From assembly GCA_964500605.1 (NCBI GenBank), contig CAZCOS010000002.1:56584-120583 (forward strand): a DNA stretch of 64,000 nucleotides, written 5' to 3'. Position 1 is the first letter of the stretch, and each line of letters opens with the position of its first letter. Both the position numbers and the translations under genes were made by a program. This DNA comes from Sterolibacterium sp964500605. GTDB taxonomy: Bacteria; Pseudomonadota; Gammaproteobacteria; Burkholderiales; Rhodocyclaceae. Below are positions 32,302 through 39,832 of the stretch, one piece after another. The notes under the pieces were generated by a model. That model worked only from the letters and a program-made list of their open reading frames with translations. It did no database searches and was not told the DNA's origin.

Positions 32302-34149
32302 ATGGTCACTGCGCTCGATCTATTGCATTCCGTATTTGGTTTCGGGGCCTTCCGGGGTGCGCAAGCGGAAATCGTTGAACAGCTTCGGCAGGGTGGGGAT
32401 GCCCTGGTTCTGATGCCGACAGGGGGTGGAAAGTCATTGTGCTATCAGATTCCAGCCTTGCTCCGTCCCGGCTGTGGCATCGTCATTTCACCCTTGATCG
32501 CCCTGATGCAGGATCAAGTCGATGCCTTGTTGCAACTGGGGGTGCGTGCCGCATTTCTGAATTCCAGCCTTGATTTCGAAGCCCTTGTGGCTACGGAAAA
32601 ACGCCTGCTGGAAGGAAAGCTCGATCTGCTTTATGTGGCACCTGAACGGCTATTGACCGACCGTTTTCTGGCCTTGCTGGATCGTCTTGAACAGCACGGG
32701 CAACTAGCCCTGTTCGCGATCGACGAGGCCCACTGTGTCTCTCAATGGGGGCACGATTTTCGTCCGGAATACATTCAGCTCAGTGCGCTGCACACGCGCT
32801 ATCCCCGTGTGCCGCGCATCGCGTTGACGGCTACCGCCGACGCGCTGACCCGCCATGAAATCCGCGAGCGTCTTGGCCTTATGGAGGCCCCGGTCTTTGT
32901 CAGCAGCTTTGACCGACCGAATATCCGCTACACCATCGTCGAGCGCGACAACCCGCGCCAGCAACTGTTTGATTTTCTGGACGATCATCGCGGTGAGGCC
33001 GGTATCGTTTATTGTCTTTCGCGCAAAAAAGTCGACGAAACAGCCCTTTGGTTAAGGCAGCAGGGCGTGCAAGCCTTGCCCTACCACGCAGGGATGACGA
33101 CGGCGGAACGTCGGGATCATCAGCAACGTTTTGTCCGGGAAGAGGCGGTGGTCATGGTCGCGACCATTGCTTTTGGTATGGGCATTGACAAGCCGGATGT
33201 CCGTTTTGTCGCACATCTCGACTTGCCGAAAAGTTTGGAGGCCTATTACCAGGAAACGGGCCGTGCCGGACGCGATGGCGAGCCTGCACAGGCCTGGATG
33301 ACTTACGGCATCAGCGATGTGGTCATTCATCGCGCCCGCATCGATGAGTCGGCTGCACCGGAAGAACAGAAAATCATCGAACGCCAGAAACTCGAAGCCA
33401 TGCTGGCTTATTGTGAAACGGCAGGTTGTCGGCGTCGTGTGTTGCTGAATTACTTCGGAGAAAGTTCGAACAACTGCGAAAATTGCGACACCTGTCTGGA
33501 ACCTCCTCTGCTTTGGGATGGCACCATTGCCGCACAAAAGCTGATGTCTGCCGCCTTGCGTACCGGGCAGCGATTTGGTGCGGCTCACCTGATCGATATT
33601 CTTCGCGGTAAAAAAACGGAGAAAGTCCTCCAGTGCCAGCACGACCGCTTACCCACCTTCGGCATCGGTTTGGAACATGAAGAAACCCTTTGGCGCAGCA
33701 TCGCCCGCCAATTACTCGCGGCGGGCTTGTTGTTGCCGCAGGCTCACCGACAGGGAGGCTTGATGCTGACTGCAGCGGCTCGCCCCGTGCTTCGGGGTGA
33801 GACGAGCCTGATGCTGCGTCGCCCACCCGTCCGTCAGCGCAAAAAGAAATCCACTCGGGTCAGCACAGGGGCTGCATCTCCGGCCTGGATGGTCGGCTCT
33901 TCTTCAGTTGATTCGCCGACTTCTGCGGCAGAAGACGCCCTTTTCCAATCCCTGAGACAGTGGCGAGCCGAACGGGCACGAGAGCAGGGTGTGCCAGCCT
34001 ATGTCATTCTGCACGATCGGGTATTGCGTGAAATAGCGACGTTACGTCCGGACAGCCTGGACGCGCTGGCGACGATCAACGGCATCGGTACCGTGAAAAT
34101 CGAGCGTTATGGCCAAGGTGTTTTGGCCGTTGTGAATCATTCGGGTTGA
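32302..34149 (+). CDS. recQ: ATP-dependent DNA helicase RecQ
   Basis: RecQ unwinds DNA 3' to 5' in recombination and fork repair. The 615-residue protein has Walker A in MPTGGGKSLCYQIPALL, the DEAH box in AIDEAHCVSQWGHDFRPEY, the RecQ-specific aromatic loop just after it, and motif VI in QETGRAGRDGEPA. The zinc-binding cysteines are C in CETAGCRRR and CENCDTC. A winged-helix RQC domain and a C-terminal HRDC domain (about residues 535-612) complete the normal bacterial layout. It starts 6 bp after lpxH. Confidence 0.97.
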   Translation: MVTALDLLHSVFGFGAFRGAQAEIVEQLRQGGDALVLMPTGGGKSLCYQIPALLRPGCGIVISPLIALMQDQVDALLQLGVRAAFLNSSLDFEALVATEKRLLEGKLDLLYVAPERLLTDRFLALLDRLEQHGQLALFAIDEAHCVSQWGHDFRPEYIQLSALHTRYPRVPRIALTATADALTRHEIRERLGLMEAPVFVSSFDRPNIRYTIVERDNPRQQLFDFLDDHRGEAGIVYCLSRKKVDETALWLRQQGVQALPYHAGMTTAERRDHQQRFVREEAVVMVATIAFGMGIDKPDVRFVAHLDLPKSLEAYYQETGRAGRDGEPAQAWMTYGISDVVIHRARIDESAAPEEQKIIERQKLEAMLAYCETAGCRRRVLLNYFGESSNNCENCDTCLEPPLLWDGTIAAQKLMSAALRTGQRFGAAHLIDILRGKKTEKVLQCQHDRLPTFGIGLEHEETLWRSIARQLLAAGLLLPQAHRQGGLMLTAAARPVLRGETSLMLRRPPVRQRKKKSTRVSTGAASPAWMVGSSSVDSPTSAAEDALFQSLRQWRAERAREQGVPAYVILHDRVLREIATLRPDSLDALATINGIGTVKIERYGQGVLAVVNHSG

Positions 34150-34257
34150 ATAAGTGAGAGGGCATCTATTTTGTTTGCCCTGTTTCTTTGGCAATGTTCA
34201 GCCTCAATGGTTGGACTACGGATGGACTTGTTCAGTGCCGTGTCATTCCAGATGATC

Positions 34258-34713
34258 TCATTGGGCCGTGGGGGCTTGTTCAATATCTTGAAGAAGGCTG
34301 CCGACATTCAAACCGCGTTGTTTGAACCAGCCGGAGGGCATTTCGAGTGCGAATTTTGCTGGCTGCGCGGCGCAATGGGTGTCCTCGGTCTGGGGCAGCA
34401 TTTCAGCGATATTGATGAGTCGTCCCTTTTCATCCAGAAAGGCGACGGCAAGTGGAATGAGCGTGTTACGCATCCACATGCAGTGGATGGCCGTTTGCGG
34501 AAAAACAAACAGCATGCCGTTATTGCCCGCCAGGCTTTTGCGGTGCATCAAACCTTGGGCGCGTGACTCAGGGGTATGGGCGACTTCGGCCTGAATCCGG
34601 TGAATACCGATGGAGAGCGTCAGGGATTCGGCGGCATGAACCGACAAGGAAAGGTTCAGCAATAGCAGCGCAAACAGCGCAGTTCGCCATGAAGCAGAGT
34701 TGGGCAGGTTCAT
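34258..34713 (-). CDS. DUF192 family exported protein
   Basis: A 151-residue protein with a signal segment (FALLLLNLSLSVHAAESLTL) and a DUF192 domain. Family motifs are visible: RAQGLMHRKSLAGNNGMLFV, the aromatic HCMWMRNTLIPLAVAFLDEKG, and the ending ALEMPSGWFKQRGLNVG. The start is set at MNLPNSASW (34713); a longer frame would add an unlikely N-terminus before the signal peptide. The function of DUF192 is not established. It lies between the recQ end and a terminator, as a single gene. Confidence 0.88.
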   Translation of the reverse strand: MNLPNSASWRTALFALLLLNLSLSVHAAESLTLSIGIHRIQAEVAHTPESRAQGLMHRKSLAGNNGMLFVFPQTAIHCMWMRNTLIPLAVAFLDEKGRLINIAEMLPQTEDTHCAAQPAKFALEMPSGWFKQRGLNVGSLLQDIEQAPTAQ

Positions 34714-34767
34714 TGACAGAATCTCGGCGTGTCGGTGACGGGTAAAGGGGCGTACCAAAGAGCAAAG

Positions 34768-34801
34768 AAAAAGGCAGGCGTGCGCTGCACCCTGCCTTTT
34801 T
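34768..34801 (-). terminator. Rho-independent terminator of the Lys/Glu-rich peptide gene
   Basis: AAAAAGGCAGG and CCTGCCTTTTT form an 11-bp perfect stem around a 12-nt loop. It lies 17 bp past the stop of the small gene on the minus strand. The A/T flanks are symmetrical, so it could act in both directions. Confidence 0.85.
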
Positions 34802-34817
34802 AGAAAGAGAGGCCCGA

Positions 34818-35012
34818 TTACTTCTTGGCTTCAGCCTTCTTTTCTTCCTTCTTCTCTTCTTTCTTCGCTTCTACTTTCTTCTCTTCCTTCTTGGCTTCAG
34901 CCTTGTGTTCGGCTTTGTGTTCGGCTTTGTGGTCAGCCTTGGCGGCTTCGGTAGCGAAGGCCGTGGTGGAGGCGAATGCAGCAGCAATCAGTACGGCAAA
35001 CAGCTTGTTCAT
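34818..35012 (-). CDS. Small exported Lys/Glu/Ala-rich protein
   Basis: A 64-residue protein. The first 21 residues are a standard signal peptide (MNKLFAVLIAAAFASTTAFA). The mature part is made almost only of K, E, A and H in short repeats: KAEHKAEHKAEHKAEAKK, then KEEKKVEAKKEEKKEEKKAE. It should be helical and highly charged, probably a periplasmic peptide. An AAAGGA ribosome site lies before the ATG and a strong terminator follows, so this is a real single-gene unit. No function can be read from the sequence; the AEHK histidines might bind metal. Confidence 0.8.
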   Translation of the reverse strand: MNKLFAVLIAAAFASTTAFATEAAKADHKAEHKAEHKAEAKKEEKKVEAKKEEKKEEKKAEAKK

Positions 35013-35314
35013 TTGATACGTCCTTTGAAAGTGATTTGAATTGGCACTGCAGGGTTTGACCTACGTCGCGCCGAACGGATTAACGCGGCTGCCTGCGTCA
35101 GGTTGACAGGAAAACCTGATTTTCAGGAAAAAAGCTAACATGGGAAATGGAGTGATGGATGGCTGCACAGAGTCGAAGGAAGATAGCGGGTGCGGGGTGG
35201 GGGACGAGAAGGGTCATCCTGTTGATTCGGCAGAAAACGCTGACTCTGAACTGCGGACAGCCGTAAAGGCTGCCCCAACAGGCGATCATTGTGGATAGAC
35301 AATGATAATGCGGA
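35013..35314. other. Intergenic region upstream of the Lys/Glu-rich peptide gene
   Basis: This stretch must hold the promoter of the minus-strand peptide gene. It contains a short palindrome cctgattttcagg (about 35115-35127). Two minus-strand open frames of 63 and 80 codons cross it, but they have no ribosome site and no protein-like character. Nothing else is recognised. Confidence 0.5.
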
Positions 35315-35344
35315 CAAAAAAAACCCGGTGACTCGCACCGGGTT
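35315..35344 (-). terminator. Rho-independent terminator of phaP
   Basis: On the minus strand, AACCCGGTGC and a matching CACCGGGTT form a GC-rich stem around a small loop, followed by a run of eight T. It lies about 55 bp after the phasin stop codon and is a textbook intrinsic terminator. Confidence 0.9.
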
Positions 35345-35400
35345 GAAACCAGCCAAATTGGCTGGAGGAGGAGACATGTGTCTTTTGAAGCTCAGCCTAT

Positions 35401-35964
35401 TCAGGCAGCCTTCTTGGTCTTGGCTGCGGTCGAGGCATTGCCGACAGCCTTGACTGTGGCGTTGGTGGCAGCCGCGACATTGGCTTCGGTGATTTCGGCG
35501 ACTTGCTTGGCGGCCTTGCTGATGCTGTCGTAAGCCGAGTTGGCGGCGGCGATGGCCGACTTCACGGCAGCAACGGCAACGTCGGAGCCGGCCGGGGCGT
35601 TCTTGGCAGCCTTGTCGAGTGCGCTGGCGACGTTCTTGTTCGCTTCGGTGAATTGAGCTTCAACGATCTTGGAGATTTCTTCTTGCGTTTGAGCCGCGAT
35701 TTCGTACAGGCTGCGGGAATAGGAAACAGCCTTCTCGACGGTGGGCTGGGCCAGGGTCGTCTGGAGGGAAACCAGTTCCTGCACGTCACGAACGCTGAGC
35801 AGTGCCTTGGTGTTGGCAACGCTGTCTTCCAGCAGGCTGCGGGCCGTATTCAGGTTCAGGGCGGCGATGCGCTCTGCGCTGGCGAAAGCGGTGTTGGCCA
35901 GGTTCAGCAGGGCTTCGACGCTGGCTTTGTTGGCATTGGCGAATTGTTCGGGGGTGGTCAGCAT
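35401..35964 (-). CDS. phaP: Phasin (polyhydroxyalkanoate granule protein)
   Basis: Phasins coat polyhydroxyalkanoate granules and control their size and number. The 187-residue, all-helical, alanine-rich protein has the phasin pattern: TPEQFANANKASVEALLNLA, then NLNTARSLLEDSVANTKALL, and a middle part SYSRSLYEIAAQTQEEISKI. The tail is Ala/Lys-rich (ASTAAKTKKAA). The ATG at 35964 has an AAGGAG ribosome site; a longer frame would run into the promoter. A near-consensus promoter and a terminator bracket it as a single transcription unit, fitting the very high expression typical of phasins. No PHA synthase is in the window. Confidence 0.92.
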   Translation of the reverse strand: MLTTPEQFANANKASVEALLNLANTAFASAERIAALNLNTARSLLEDSVANTKALLSVRDVQELVSLQTTLAQPTVEKAVSYSRSLYEIAAQTQEEISKIVEAQFTEANKNVASALDKAAKNAPAGSDVAVAAVKSAIAAANSAYDSISKAAKQVAEITEANVAAATNATVKAVGNASTAAKTKKAA

Positions 35965-36029
35965 GAGGATTCTCCTTGGGAAAGTGAGGGAAAGAATAGA
36001 GGAAAGATAGGGAAGCGGGTATTGCCTGA

Positions 36030-36050
36030 CTGCAAATTGCTGCACTGCAC
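36030..36050. promoter_or_regulatory. Possible PhaR-type operator at the phaP transcription start
   Basis: Repeated TGCA elements, ctgcaaattgctgcactgca, lie just downstream of the phaP -10 box, where transcription should begin. In PHA-storing bacteria the repressor PhaR binds near phasin promoters and TGC/GCA-rich sites have been described. The match is by pattern only. Confidence 0.35.
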
Positions 36051-36061
36051 GATCTGAACGA

Positions 36062-36089
36062 ATTATAGGCGGGGAAACCGGGTTGTCAA
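36062..36089 (-). promoter_or_regulatory. Strong sigma-70 promoter of phaP
   Basis: On the minus strand TTGACA (36089-36084) and TATAAT (36067-36062) are both perfect consensus hexamers with a 16-bp spacer. Transcription would start near 36054, about 90 nt before the phaP ATG. Confidence 0.85.
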
Positions 36090-36231
36090 GTCTTTTTTGC
36101 GCAGTGCACCACGGCAGGCTTGTTTTTGCTTAGTTTATGAATTTTAATGAATTATTCTATTTTCGTGGTTGTTTGTCATTGTGTAGATGTCGCGCTGCAG
36201 CAGATTCTTCAGGCGGTGGCAAGGGAAGGGC

Positions 36232-37008
36232 TCAGCGATTTTTGAAAATGGGTTTGCGCTTTTCGATGAAAGCGGCCATGCCTTCTTTCTGGTCTTCCAT
36301 GGCAAAGGTGGCGTGAAAGCTGCGACGTTCGAAGAGTAGTCCTTCTTGCAGGGCGGATTCGTAGGCGCGATTGATGGATTCCTTGATCATCAGGGTGACG
36401 GGCAGGGAATAGTTGGCGATTTTTTCAGCGCAAAGCAGGGCTTCATCGATGAGCTTGTCGGCGGGAATGATCCGCGCGACCAGTCCGGCCCGTTCGGCTT
36501 CGGCGGCATCCATATTTCGGCCGGTCAGGCACAGTTCCATCGCTTTGGCTTTTCCGATGGCGCGGGGTAGGCGTTGTGTACCTCCTGCACCGGGCAGGAC
36601 CCCCAGCTTGACTTCGGGTTGGCCGAATTGGGCGTTGTCGGCGGCCAGGATGAAGTCGCACATCATGGCCAGTTCGCAGCCTCCACCGAGCGCGTAGCCT
36701 GCTACGGCAGCGATTAGAGGTTTGCGGCAGCGGGCGACGCGGTCCCAGTTGTTGCTGATGTAGTTTCCCTTATAGACATCCATGTAGCTGAAGTCTTTCA
36801 TGAAACTGATGTCGGCACCTGCTGCGAAGGCTTTTTCCGAGCCGGTGATGACGATGCAGCCAATGGCTTCATCGGCTTCGAAACTCGCCAGGGCTTGCCC
36901 GAGTTCGTCGATGAGGGCATCGTTGAGCGCATTGAGGGCTTTGGGGCGGTTGAGGGTGATGAGTCCGACTTTGCCGCGGGTTTCGGCGATGATGTTTTCA
37001 AAGCGCAT
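36232..37008 (-). CDS. Enoyl-CoA hydratase/isomerase family protein
   Basis: A 258-residue crotonase-fold enzyme that probably hydrates trans-2-enoyl-CoA in beta-oxidation. The start at MRFENIIAETRGKVGLITLN (37008) is seven bases after the lptA stop. The oxyanion-hole glycines are in EKAFAAGADISFM and ALGGGCELAMMCD. Both catalytic glutamates of the hydratase are present: one in GGGCELAMMCD and one in GQPEVKLGVLPGAGGTQRL. It follows lptA where lptB is expected in betaproteobacteria. A link to PHA metabolism is possible, since phaP lies next door. Confidence 0.92.
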   Translation of the reverse strand: MRFENIIAETRGKVGLITLNRPKALNALNDALIDELGQALASFEADEAIGCIVITGSEKAFAAGADISFMKDFSYMDVYKGNYISNNWDRVARCRKPLIAAVAGYALGGGCELAMMCDFILAADNAQFGQPEVKLGVLPGAGGTQRLPRAIGKAKAMELCLTGRNMDAAEAERAGLVARIIPADKLIDEALLCAEKIANYSLPVTLMIKESINRAYESALQEGLLFERRSFHATFAMEDQKEGMAAFIEKRKPIFKNR

Positions 37009-37015
37009 GGGAGGC

Positions 37016-37594
37016 TCACTTTTCTTGGGAAGAGGATGGAGAGGAAGAGGAAGGTGGAGGCAGGCTTGATTCTGGGCGTGATTTGGGCTGGATGACGGCG
37101 TGAACACGGCCAGTGGTTTGGCCGGCTGGGGAGCTTGCGTCCGGGCCGCTGGTGACGAGATAGTTTTCGGTATGGCCGTCGTAGGAGATGTACTGGCCGC
37201 GCACTTCGTCGTGGCCGCTCTTGACGTAGGCACGCTGGAAGAATTCGGTTTTACCGGCTTTGTCGTCGTGGATGATGCGTTCAGCTTCGCCGTCGATATA
37301 TTCATCCAGCCCTTCCCGTTTTTGCCGGAAACGGGCTAGACCTCCGGGGCCACCGGTTGCGATTCCTTTCTGGAAGCCTTCCTTGTCCTGGGTGACGACC
37401 AGTTTTTCGCAACGGATGATCAAGGTGCCTTGGCTAAGCCGCACATTCCCCTGGAGGATGTGTACTTTTTTCGCATCATCGACGGTCAGGCGATCCGCTT
37501 CGAGATGAACAGGTTTGTTGCGGTCGGCTTTTTCGGCCAGTGCCGGAAAAGCCAGCAAACTGCCGAGAAGCAGCAGAATTATGGGTCGTTGCAT
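37016..37594 (-). CDS. lptA: LPS transport periplasmic protein LptA
   Basis: LptA forms the periplasmic bridge that carries lipopolysaccharide from LptC to LptD. The 192-residue protein has a signal peptide (ILLLLGSLLAFPALA) and the OstA-like beta-jellyroll: KPVHLEADRLTVDDAKKVHI, LQGNVRLSQGTLIIRCEKLV, then VRGQYISYDGHTENYLV. A proline/serine-rich tail (SSLPPPSSSSPSSS) ends the protein and is unusual. It starts two bases after the lptC stop. The enoyl-CoA hydratase gene follows at once instead of lptB. Confidence 0.93.
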   Translation of the reverse strand: MQRPIILLLLGSLLAFPALAEKADRNKPVHLEADRLTVDDAKKVHILQGNVRLSQGTLIIRCEKLVVTQDKEGFQKGIATGGPGGLARFRQKREGLDEYIDGEAERIIHDDKAGKTEFFQRAYVKSGHDEVRGQYISYDGHTENYLVTSGPDASSPAGQTTGRVHAVIQPKSRPESSLPPPSSSSPSSSQEK

Positions 37595-37596
37595 GG

Positions 37597-38184
37597 TTAT
37601 TGCTTTCTGTTTTTCGGGGTCGGGCGGTTCATGATGCCGCGTACCTGTCCCGTCAGGAGGTAGGTTTGCTTGCGGTGGTCGGCTTCCAGCCCTTGTCCTT
37701 GAAGGGTGGTCAGGCCATTGATGAGTGTGACCGGTGTTTGGGTGCGGGCGATTTCTTCGTCCGGGAAAACATGCAGCTCGCTGCTGTTGGCGGTGAGTTC
37801 GGCCTGGTCGTCCGTGGCGGGGCGTGTCAGTTGAACCTGGTCGTAAAGGCGTATTTCCTTTCCGTCCTTGCTGATCCAGGCTTTTTGGGCTTTGAGGTGG
37901 GTCGGTGGGGTGTGGGCGTAATACAGCAGCGAGGGCGTTTCCACTTCTGTGGATTCGTCATCCGGATAGTGACGCATGCGCTTTGCATTGAGCTGGTGCT
38001 GGAGATGGCCGCTAAGGTCGAAGTGACGTGTTTCAAAGTCTTCCACGATGAAATCGGGGTCGTGGCGATGCCGACCGTTATTTCCCTGGAAATCGACATG
38101 ACTGGCGCGATCAAGCCAGAAGGTGCCTCCGGCCAGAAGAGCCAGCAGAACCAGAGGAAAAACGGGGGCTGCGGTTTTTTTCAC
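37597..38184 (-). CDS. lptC: LPS export protein LptC
   Basis: LptC is a bitopic inner-membrane protein that receives lipopolysaccharide from LptB2FG and passes it to LptA. At 195 residues it has one N-terminal membrane helix (VFPLVLLALLAGGTFWL) and a periplasmic jellyroll. The domain contains HDPDFIVEDFETRHFDLSGH, then KAWISKDGKEIRLYDQVQL and TLQGQGLEADHRKQTYLL, a typical LptC pattern. Its start overlaps the kdsC stop by 4 bp, as is common in the kdsD-kdsC-lptC-lptA order. Confidence 0.92.
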   Translation of the reverse strand: MKKTAAPVFPLVLLALLAGGTFWLDRASHVDFQGNNGRHRHDPDFIVEDFETRHFDLSGHLQHQLNAKRMRHYPDDESTEVETPSLLYYAHTPPTHLKAQKAWISKDGKEIRLYDQVQLTRPATDDQAELTANSSELHVFPDEEIARTQTPVTLINGLTTLQGQGLEADHRKQTYLLTGQVRGIMNRPTPKNRKQ

Positions 38185-38729
38185 GACACCGGACAGGCAG
38201 GTGCAGCAAGATAAGGGGCCAGCGCGCTGCCGAGTTTGCCCTGGCTGAACAGGATCAGCTCGCAGACTTCCCGGACAGCACCATGGCCCGCTGCCGCTGT
38301 GGTGATGTGGTCGACATGTTCACGCACCAAGGGGTGCCCATTGGGAACGCTGGCGGAAAAGCCGCAGGCTCGTAGGAGCGGAAGGTCGACGACGTCATCA
38401 CCCATATAGCCCGCTTCGGCGAAAGTCAGGTGGTGGGTGTCGAGGAGCTGTTGCATGGCTTGATGTTTATTTTCAATGCCTTGCAATAGCAGGGTGATAC
38501 CCAGATTGGCGGCACGCAGCTCGACGGCACGCGAGCGGCGTCCTGTGATGATGGCGAGAAGGATGCCGCTATCTGCCAACATTTTCAGCCCGTGACCATC
38601 CAGCGTATTGAATCCTTTCATTTCTTCGCCTTGTGCGGAGAACCAGAGGGTGCCGTCGGTCAGGACACCGTCGACATCGAAACCCATGAGTCGCAAGGGG
38701 CGGGCTTTGGCGTGGGACAGGGCATTCAT
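38181..38729 (-). CDS. kdsC: 3-deoxy-D-manno-octulosonate 8-phosphate phosphatase
   Basis: KdsC removes the phosphate from KDO-8-phosphate to give KDO, a core sugar of lipopolysaccharide. The 182-residue HAD-family protein has the nucleophile motif GFDVDGVLTDGTLWF, the second motif AIITGRRSRAVELRA and the magnesium-binding YMGDDVVDLPLLRACGF. It lacks a cap domain, as expected for the tetrameric type C0 enzyme. It lies two bases after kdsD and overlaps lptC by 4 bp. Confidence 0.95.
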   Translation of the reverse strand: MNALSHAKARPLRLMGFDVDGVLTDGTLWFSAQGEEMKGFNTLDGHGLKMLADSGILLAIITGRRSRAVELRAANLGITLLLQGIENKHQAMQQLLDTHHLTFAEAGYMGDDVVDLPLLRACGFSASVPNGHPLVREHVDHITTAAAGHGAVREVCELILFSQGKLGSALAPYLAAPACPVS

Positions 38730-38731
38730 GG

Positions 38732-39751
38732 TCAGACTACCTTGGCTTGGAGAAGATCGTGCATGGTCAGCGCGCCGCAGAGTCGCCCGTTGGCATCCTG
38801 AACGAGGAGTTGAGTGATTTTCCGTGATTCCATGAGTTGTGCGGCTTCGACGGCCAGTCGTTCCGGGGAAATGGTGAGGGGGGCGTGAGTCATGAGCTCG
38901 CCGACCGTTTTGTTGCGCAGATCGCCGAATTTTTGCAGGGCACGGCGTAAATCACCGTCAGTAAAGATGCCGACCAGTTGGTTTGCGTTTCCCAGAACCG
39001 CCACCATACCCATGCCGCCGGTGGAGCTGGCTGCGAGCGTGTCGATGAGGGAGGTCGAGGTGGAAACCTGAGGGACGTCGGCCAATGGGCGCATGACATC
39101 CTGAACATGGGTGAGCAGGCGTCGTCCCAGGGCTCCACCTGGATGGGACCGGGCAAAATCCTGGGCGTCGAAACCGCGTGCATCGAGCAGGGCGACGGCC
39201 AGTGCGTCACCCAGTGCGAGTGCGGCAGTGGTGCTGGCGGTTGGGGCAAGGTTGAGCGGACAGGCTTCTTCTTCCACGCCTGCATCGAGATTGAAATCGG
39301 CCTCCCGGGCCAGTGAGGACTCCGGATTGCCGCAAAGGGTAATCAGACAGCCGCCCCGGCGTTTGATGAGGGGAACGATGGTGAGCAGTTCGCTGTTTTC
39401 ACCGGAGTTCGAGATGGCGATGACGATATCGTTGGGTGTGATCATGCCCAGGTCGCCATGTGCGGCTTCGGCGGCATGAACGAAATGGGCCGGTGTGCCG
39501 GTACTCGCGAGGGTTGCCGCTATTTTTTTGCCAATGTGCCCGGATTTGCCCAGCCCGCAAACGATGACACGGCCACGGCAAGCGAGGATGGCTTCAATCG
39601 ACTGAAGAAAAACCGGGCCCAGGCGGGATTGCAGGGCCGTGATGGCGCGTGCTTCGATCTGCAGGACGCGTTGCGCCATTTCGATTGGGCGAGGTAGCGC
39701 GGGTGGCGCGGAAGAGGGGGACAGCGCAGGAGAAGTGCTGGATTTGCTCAT
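38732..39751 (-). CDS. kdsD: D-arabinose 5-phosphate isomerase
   Basis: KdsD converts ribulose 5-phosphate to arabinose 5-phosphate, the sugar precursor of KDO. The 339-residue protein has an N-terminal SIS domain (VIVCGLGKSGHIGKKIAATL, FVHAAEAAHGDLGMITPNDI) and two C-terminal CBS domains (about residues 215-335). The CBS pair may sense a nucleotide. It is the first gene of the minus-strand kdsD-kdsC-lptC-lptA operon and is divergent from the antiporter gene, as in many betaproteobacteria. Confidence 0.95.
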   Translation of the reverse strand: MSKSSTSPALSPSSAPPALPRPIEMAQRVLQIEARAITALQSRLGPVFLQSIEAILACRGRVIVCGLGKSGHIGKKIAATLASTGTPAHFVHAAEAAHGDLGMITPNDIVIAISNSGENSELLTIVPLIKRRGGCLITLCGNPESSLAREADFNLDAGVEEEACPLNLAPTASTTAALALGDALAVALLDARGFDAQDFARSHPGGALGRRLLTHVQDVMRPLADVPQVSTSTSLIDTLAASSTGGMGMVAVLGNANQLVGIFTDGDLRRALQKFGDLRNKTVGELMTHAPLTISPERLAVEAAQLMESRKITQLLVQDANGRLCGALTMHDLLQAKVV

Positions 39752-39758
39752 GGAGATG

Positions 39759-39786
39759 TTACATTCGCAGAATTTGAAATTATAAC
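39759..39786 (+). promoter_or_regulatory. Predicted promoter of the antiporter gene
   Basis: TTACAT (39759-39764) and TATAAC (39781-39786) are separated by 16 bp, a moderate sigma-70 match 47 bp upstream of the antiporter start codon. It overlaps the 5' spacer of the divergent kdsD gene. Confidence 0.4.
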
Positions 39787-39832
39787 AAACCCTGTCTTTT
39801 CACCTTTCCGGGAAGGCTGGTGAGGCATAAGC

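Noticed and set aside
35098..35377. Two minus-strand frames of 63 and 80 codons between phaP and the Lys/Glu-rich peptide gene
   Set aside because: They lack ribosome sites, overlap each other and one runs into the phaP terminator.
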